Part shown: piece by piece, positions 59,957 through 64,000 of the stretch
Layout of the letters: each line of letters opens with the position of its first letter
Numbering within the stretch: position 1 is the stretch's first letter
NCBI GenBank assembly: GCA_026398815.1
Contig: JAPLSA010000005.1
Coordinates: 124,001-188,000 of the forward strand
From: Gammaproteobacteria bacterium
GTDB taxonomy: Bacteria > Pseudomonadota > Gammaproteobacteria > Nevskiales > Nevskiaceae
Direction of reading: 5' to 3'
Length of the DNA: 64,000 nt
Made by a program: the position numbers and the translations under genes
The notes under the pieces: generated by a model
Told to the model about the DNA's origin: nothing
The model's input: only the letters and a program-made list of their open reading frames with translations
Database searches by the model: none

Positions 59957-60958
59957 TCAGCGCCGGGTCGGCGGCGGCTTCAGATGGCCGCTGTCGATCA
60001 GCCAGCGGTGGCAGTCGTCGAGGATTTCCGCCAGCGGCTTGGGCTCGTAGCCCAGCTCGGCAACGGCGCGAGTGTTGCGGCAGTACAGGTTGCTCGACAG
60101 CAGCGCCAGCGCGTCGCGGGTCAGGTCCGGCTCGCGGCGCAGCAGCGGCGACAGCCATTCGTCGACCCGCGCCAGCGTCTGCAGGGCCAGCAGCGGCAGC
60201 GGCACCACGCGGGGTCGCTGGCCGCGCATCCGGGCGACCTGGCGCACGACGCCGCCATAGCTTGAATCGGCGCCGCCGAGCACGTAGTGGCTGCCGCAGC
60301 GGCCCCGGTCAACGGCGGCGACATGGGCGCGCACCACCGAACGCACATGGCAGAAGCTGCCGCCACCGGCCGGCACCGTCGGCAGCTGGCCGGCGTCGAC
60401 CATGCGGAACACGCGCGACCAGTTGCGCAGGTCGTAGCGGCCGATCACGTGGCCCGGGTTGAGGATCACCGCGTCGAGTCCCTTGCTGAGACCCCGGCGG
60501 ATCTCGCGCTCGGCCAATGCCTTCGAACGCACATAGGCGATCGACGAGCCAAGCCCGGACGACGGCGTGTCCTCGGTCACCGTGCCGCCATTCATGCCGT
60601 AGGCGACCAGGCTGGAGGTGTGGATCAGCCGCCCCGCGCCGGATTCCAGCGCCGCCCGCACGACATTGCGCGTGCCCTTGACGTTGACGCGCAGCTGCTC
60701 GACCCGATGCCGCGCCCATAGCGAGGTATTGCCCGCGACATGGAACACGGCATCGACCCGCTCCGGCATCGCCGCCCGCAGCGCCCGGTAGTCGGTGACG
60801 TCGCCGATGACGCGTTCGACCGGCAGGCGCAGCAGCAGCCCGGGATCACGATCGGCGCGGTGCATTGCCGTCACGCGCCAGCCCTGCGCCAGCAGTTCCT
60901 CGCACAGGTTGGAACCGACAAAGCCGCTGGCGCCGGTGACGAAGGCCGTGCGTGCCAT
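59957..60958 (-). CDS. NAD-dependent epimerase/dehydratase family protein (extended SDR)
   Basis: 333 residues. The nucleotide-binding motif TGASGFVGSNL (8-18) and the catalytic YxxxK as AYVRSK (about 149-154) with an upstream Ser/Thr (HTSSLVAYG) define an extended short-chain dehydrogenase. Overall similarity is to the dihydroflavonol-4-reductase/3-beta-hydroxysteroid-dehydrogenase-like group. The substrate is unknown; no sugar-nucleotide genes surround it. It lies six bases after the lapB stop on the same strand, so it is probably co-transcribed with lapA and lapB. Converges with bepA. Confidence 0.9.
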   Translation of the reverse strand: MARTAFVTGASGFVGSNLCEELLAQGWRVTAMHRADRDPGLLLRLPVERVIGDVTDYRALRAAMPERVDAVFHVAGNTSLWARHRVEQLRVNVKGTRNVVRAALESGAGRLIHTSSLVAYGMNGGTVTEDTPSSGLGSSIAYVRSKALAEREIRRGLSKGLDAVILNPGHVIGRYDLRNWSRVFRMVDAGQLPTVPAGGGSFCHVRSVVRAHVAAVDRGRCGSHYVLGGADSSYGGVVRQVARMRGQRPRVVPLPLLALQTLARVDEWLSPLLRREPDLTRDALALLSSNLYCRNTRAVAELGYEPKPLAEILDDCHRWLIDSGHLKPPPTRR

Positions 60959-60963
60959 GGCGC

Positions 60964-62052
60964 TCAGAGATCGTCCCGAATCGGCGCGATGGTCGCCCAC
61001 TGCTTGCAGCCCGGGCATTGCCAGAACAGCACGCCGGGCTTGAGGCCGCAGCTGGAACAGCTGTAGCGCGGCTGGGCGTCGAGGCGCTTGCGGAACGCGG
61101 TGGTCAGCGCGCCGGCCGTGTCGTAGCCCGGCATCGCAGCATCGATCCAGAACAGCAGGCCGCGCCAGCCCGGCGTCTTCAGCAACCGCGCCGCCAGATA
61201 GGCCTGGGCATCGTCGGCCCGGGCGGCCAGCCGCTCGGCCTTGGCCAGCGCCACTGCCATCGAGTCCGGATGATCGGCCTCGGCATCGTCGAGGCACTGG
61301 GCATAGCCGGCGTCGTCATCGAGCTGCTCGAAGCAGCGGCGCAGCACCGGCAGCACATCGGGCAGGTAGCGGCGATCCTGCTCGATGGCGCGGTTTGCGC
61401 AGCGGATCGCGGTGGGCCAGTCGTTGTCGGCCTCGGCCAGCGCCGCCAGCAGCAGGCTGGCACGCGCGCAATCGCGGTCCGACGCCAGGGCCTTTTCGGC
61501 CCGCTCGCGCGCAACCGCGAGCTGTCCTTCATGGCGGGCGTTTTCCGCCAGTTCGCAGTGATGGTGGGCGATGCGCCGCGCCTGGCTGCGCCCCTGCACC
61601 GACTGCAGCCGTCCGGCCGTCGACATCGCCTGCAGCCAGTCGCGCCCCTGTTCGTGCAGGTCCAGCAACAGCTCCAGCGCGGCTTCGAGATGCAGGCCCC
61701 GGCCGATCAGCTCGTTGAGCAGCTGCTCGGCGCGATCCATGACGCCGCCCTTCAGGAAGTCCTGCGCCAACTCCAGCCGCGCGGCCGCCGCTTCCTCGAC
61801 ATTCAGGCCCGGCCTAGCGATCACCGCTTCATGCAGCTGGATCGCGCGGTCGAGTTCGCCCCGCTTGCGGAACAGGCTGCCAAGGGTGAGCTGCAGTTCG
61901 ACGGTATCCTCGTCGCGCCGGGGCGGCAGATCGGTGGACGGCGGGCCGGCCGCAGGGCCGTCGCCAAAATCGATGGCACCACGCTTGGCCAGCGCCAGGC
62001 CCAGCACCACGCCGAGCGGTAGCAGACTCCAGGAAATCAGGGTTTCAAGCAT
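60964..62052 (-). CDS. lapB: Lipopolysaccharide assembly protein B
   Basis: 362 residues. N-terminal membrane anchor (about 1-22), cytosolic TPR array (about 50-320) and a C-terminal rubredoxin-type zinc finger (YSCSSCG and FWQCPGC). In E. coli LapB (YciM) recruits FtsH to LpxC and thereby limits lipid A synthesis, and helps assemble LPS enzymes. The lapA-lapB order next to ihfB and rpsA is conserved in gammaproteobacteria. Starts 20 bases after the lapA stop. All four metal-binding cysteines are present. Confidence 0.96.
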   Translation of the reverse strand: MLETLISWSLLPLGVVLGLALAKRGAIDFGDGPAAGPPSTDLPPRRDEDTVELQLTLGSLFRKRGELDRAIQLHEAVIARPGLNVEEAAAARLELAQDFLKGGVMDRAEQLLNELIGRGLHLEAALELLLDLHEQGRDWLQAMSTAGRLQSVQGRSQARRIAHHHCELAENARHEGQLAVARERAEKALASDRDCARASLLLAALAEADNDWPTAIRCANRAIEQDRRYLPDVLPVLRRCFEQLDDDAGYAQCLDDAEADHPDSMAVALAKAERLAARADDAQAYLAARLLKTPGWRGLLFWIDAAMPGYDTAGALTTAFRKRLDAQPRYSCSSCGLKPGVLFWQCPGCKQWATIAPIRDDL

Positions 62053-62072
62053 CGCGCTGCGCGGCCAATGGC

Positions 62073-62366
62073 TCAGCGCCCGCCGGCGAGCGGCAGGTTG
62101 CGCAGGTTCTTGAGCTCGGTCTCGCTGTCGCGCAACTGCTTGCGCAGGCGGCGGATATCCCGATGCAGGCGCAGGATCCGGACACCGCAGAGCGCCAGCG
62201 TGAGCACCGCCGCGATGACGAAGCTGACCGCCACCAGCACGGCGACACGGACATCCACCGAGCCGAACAGATAGTGGAAGGTGACGCGCTCGGCATTGAA
62301 GTAGCCGAGGCTGGCACCGATGGCGAAGACCAGCGTCAGCAGCAGGACGGTCAGGAGACGAAGCAT
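62073..62366 (-). CDS. lapA: Lipopolysaccharide assembly protein A (DUF1049)
   Basis: 97 residues, two transmembrane segments (about 3-20 and 40-62) and a C-terminal basic coiled-coil-like region. It has the LapA/DUF1049 pattern with N-terminal LLTLVFAIGASLGYFNAERVTFHYLFG. LapA works with LapB in controlling LPS assembly. 56 bases after ihfB and 20 bases before lapB on the same strand. A GGAG lies 11 bases upstream of the ATG. Confidence 0.93.
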   Translation of the reverse strand: MLRLLTVLLLTLVFAIGASLGYFNAERVTFHYLFGSVDVRVAVLVAVSFVIAAVLTLALCGVRILRLHRDIRRLRKQLRDSETELKNLRNLPLAGGR

Positions 62367-62422
62367 GGCGGAACGGTCTCCGGGACGGATGACAGCGGAT
62401 CGACGGCCAGGAAGCCGGCGGC

Positions 62423-62731
62423 TCAGGAATTCTTCAGCGGTGTGGTCTCGATGCTGGCATTGACCCGCTCGCGCATCTCCTTGCCCGGCTTGAAATGCGG
62501 CACGTGCTTGGACGGAATGCGCACCGCTTCGCCGGTCTTCGGATTGCGGCCGACCCGCGACGGACGGCTGTGCAGCGCAAAACTGCCGAAGCCACGGATT
62601 TCAACCCGCTCCTGCTTGGCCAGCGCATTGCTGATCTGGTCGAGCACCAGCTTGACGGCCAGTTCGACGTCCTTCTGCATCAGGTGGGTCTGCTTCAGCG
62701 AGAGCGCTTCGATCAACTCGGATTTGGTCAT
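62423..62731 (-). CDS. ihfB: Integration host factor subunit beta
   Basis: 102 residues. HU/IHF fold beginning [11 protein letters not shown], with the family blocks [40 protein letters not shown] and [18 protein letters not shown] bends DNA at specific sites; both sigma54 promoters in this window are of the kind that often needs such a bend, though that is only context. A promoter (TTGCGC, 17, TATCGT) lies 35-63 bases upstream. The gene follows rpsA after a strong terminator. E. coli IhfB has 94 residues; here the C-terminal tail is a few residues longer. Confidence 0.97.
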   Translation of the reverse strand: MTKSELIEALSLKQTHLMQKDVELAVKLVLDQISNALAKQERVEIRGFGSFALHSRPSRVGRNPKTGEAVRIPSKHVPHFKPGKEMRERVNASIETTPLKNS

Positions 62732-62765
62732 AAATGCTTTCGCGATCAAACCTTTGGGATGGCCG

Positions 62766-62794
62766 ACGATAGTGAAAAATGCTTCGCCGCGCAA
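62766..62794 (-). promoter_or_regulatory. Putative ihfB promoter
   Basis: TTGCGC and TATCGT, 17-base spacing, downstream of the rpsA terminator and 35 bases before the ihfB ATG on the minus strand. Confidence 0.45.
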
Positions 62795-62828
62795 CCTCGC
62801 GAACGATCCGCGTCGGTACCGACGAGAC

Positions 62829-62860
62829 AAAAAAAGAGCCGCGCGGCTGCGCGGCTCTTT
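62829..62860 (-). terminator. Rho-independent terminator of rpsA
   Basis: On the minus strand AAAGAGCCGCGC and GCGCGGCTCTTT form a 12-bp stem with a 4-base loop followed by a run of T, about 20 bases after the rpsA stop. Confidence 0.92.
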
Positions 62861-62882
62861 CATGCAGCAGGCTGCCTCAGGT

Positions 62883-64000
62883 TCAGTCGTTGCCGCCGAT
62901 CTGTTCCTTGAGCAGGTCGCCCAGGCTGGTCTTGCCAGTCGAAGCGTTGCGGCTGTACTCGGCCACCGCCTCTTCTTCTTCCTGGATTTCCTTGGCGCGG
63001 ACCGACAGCGTCACGATGCGGTTCTTGCGATCCACACCGATGAAGCGCGATTCCAGCTCCTGGCCGACCGACAACACCTTGGTGGCGTCGTCGATGCGGT
63101 CGCGCGACAGGTCGCCGGCCTTGATGTAGCCCTCGACACCACCCGCGAGGGTGATGACGGCGCCCTTGGCGTCGACTTCCTTGACGGTGCCCTTGACCAT
63201 CTGGCCCTTCTGGTTGTCGGCAAGGAACATCGTCAGCGGGTCCTGGCCGAGCTGCTTGATGCCCAGGCTGATGCGCTCGCGGCTGCCGTCGATGGCCAGC
63301 ACGGTCGCTTCCAGCTCCTGACCTTTCGAGTAGCGGCGGACGGCGGTTTCACCCGGCTCGTTCCAGTCCAGATCCGACAGATGGACGAGACCGTCGATGC
63401 CGCCATCCAGACCGATGAAGATGCCGAAGTCGGTGATCGACTTGATCTGGCCCTTGACCTTATCGCCCTTCTGGAAGTTCTGCGAGAACTCTTCCCACGG
63501 ATTCGGCACGCACTGCTTCATGCCGAGCGAGATGCGGCGGCGCTCTTCGTCGATGTCGAGAATCATGACTTCGACTTCGTCGCCGAGATGCACCAGCTTG
63601 CCCGGGTTGACGTTCTTGTTGGTCCAGTCCATTTCCGAGACGTGGACCAGGCCTTCGACACCCGGCTCGATTTCGACGAACGCGCCGTAATCGGTGATGT
63701 TGGTGATCTTGCCGAACAGGCGGGTCTTTTCCGGGTAGCGACGTTCGATGTCGACCCACGGATCCGCACCCAGCTGCTTCAGGCCGAGCGACACGCGGCG
63801 ACGCTCGCGGTCGTACTTCAGGACCTTGACTTCGATTTCCACGCCCACGGTCACGACTTCCGCCGGATCCTTGATGCGCTTCCAGGTCATGTCGGTGATG
63901 TGCAGCAGGCCGTCGATGCCGCCGAGGTCGACGAACGCGCCGTACTCGACGAGGTTCTTGACCACGCCGCGCAGGATCGCGCCTTCCTGGAGCTTCTCGA
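62883..64000 (-). CDS. rpsA: 30S ribosomal protein S1 (partial, 3' part)
   Basis: The frame enters at base 64000 and ends at 62883, giving about 372 C-terminal residues of a protein normally near 560. At least four S1/OB-fold repeats are visible, each with the G.V..I.dyGaFv.l.....Gl.H.sd pattern ([63 protein letters not shown]; a more divergent [21 protein letters not shown]). The end [13 protein letters not shown] is typical of the gammaproteobacterial protein. S1 binds mRNA leaders and helps the 30S subunit start translation. The rpsA-ihfB order is conserved. Confidence 0.98.
   Translation of the reverse strand, partial: EKLQEGAILRGVVKNLVEYGAFVDLGGIDGLLHITDMTWKRIKDPAEVVTVGVEIEVKVLKYDRERRRVSLGLKQLGADPWVDIERRYPEKTRLFGKITNITDYGAFVEIEPGVEGLVHVSEMDWTNKNVNPGKLVHLGDEVEVMILDIDEERRRISLGMKQCVPNPWEEFSQNFQKGDKVKGQIKSITDFGIFIGLDGGIDGLVHLSDLDWNEPGETAVRRYSKGQELEATVLAIDGSRERISLGIKQLGQDPLTMFLADNQKGQMVKGTVKEVDAKGAVITLAGGVEGYIKAGDLSRDRIDDATKVLSVGQELESRFIGVDRKNRIVTLSVRAKEIQEEEEAVAEYSRNASTGKTSLGDLLKEQIGGND

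Noticed and set aside
1-64000. CRISPR arrays, insertion sequences, integrases, rRNA genes
   Set aside because: Looked for regularly spaced repeats, transposase or integrase motifs and rRNA sequence; none recognised.

Overview
The window is a GC-rich (roughly two-thirds G+C by eye) chromosomal segment of a gammaproteobacterium. The end blocks are typical of that class: rpsA-ihfB-lapA-lapB on the right, cvpA-purF beside it, and leuC, pbpC plus a bacterial alpha-2-macroglobulin on the left. The accessory content (class II DAHP synthase, a Baeyer-Villiger-type monooxygenase with its own sigma54 activator, an AraC regulator of the Arabinose_bd type, a BLUF photoreceptor) would fit the Nevskiales/Solimonadaceae or relatives. 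That placement is inference, not shown by a marker gene.

Left part (1-16.9 kb). The 5' end of leuC, a tRNA-Val(CAC) and pbpC lie on the minus strand. The tRNA promoter sits inside the 3' end of pbpC, and the pbpC stop lies inside the tRNA. A TonB-dependent receptor on the plus strand separates pbpC from its usual partner, a 1905-residue thioester-containing alpha-2-macroglobulin. Then come a class II DAHP synthase, a Phd/VapC toxin-antitoxin pair and mutS.

Middle (16.9-37.3 kb). An ABC1 kinase/DUF2505/DUF2970 set and a sigma54-type response regulator are on the minus strand. Next is a cobalamin riboswitch on the plus strand, which precedes a BLUF photoreceptor carrying an AppA-like cobalamin/heme-binding domain. 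A DUF885 peptidase, two FtsX-type permeases, a MacB-type ATPase, an HlyD adaptor and a small exported protein form a minus-strand operon behind a near-consensus sigma54 promoter with upstream palindromes. The response regulator is a plausible activator of that promoter. LysR, GST, two EamA transporters, a PL7 alginate lyase in lower-GC DNA, a PYROXD2-like oxidoreductase and YaeQ follow.

Envelope operon (37.5-50.4 kb). Twelve plus-strand genes are packed with mostly 4-11 bp overlaps. They encode a periplasmic TPR protein with a TonB-like C-terminus, four lipoproteins, a membrane TPR protein, a PEGA-repeat/SUMF1-like protein, a tiny Ala/Pro-rich membrane protein, a MotA/TolQ/ExbB channel, an actin/Hsp70-like protein and two VWA proteins sharing an almost identical Asp-containing transmembrane block. 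I read this as an uncharacterised proton-motive-force-driven envelope machine built like ExbB-ExbD-TonB. With the riboswitch-controlled photoreceptor it is the main candidate for a new system.

Right part (50.5-64 kb). A monooxygenase gene has a consensus sigma54 promoter and an upstream inverted repeat, and diverges from its probable activator (XylR_N-V4R-AAA-Fis). A fatty-acid desaturase/AraC pair, purF-cvpA, a BepA-like M48 protease, an extended SDR, lapB-lapA, ihfB and the 3' part of rpsA complete the window.
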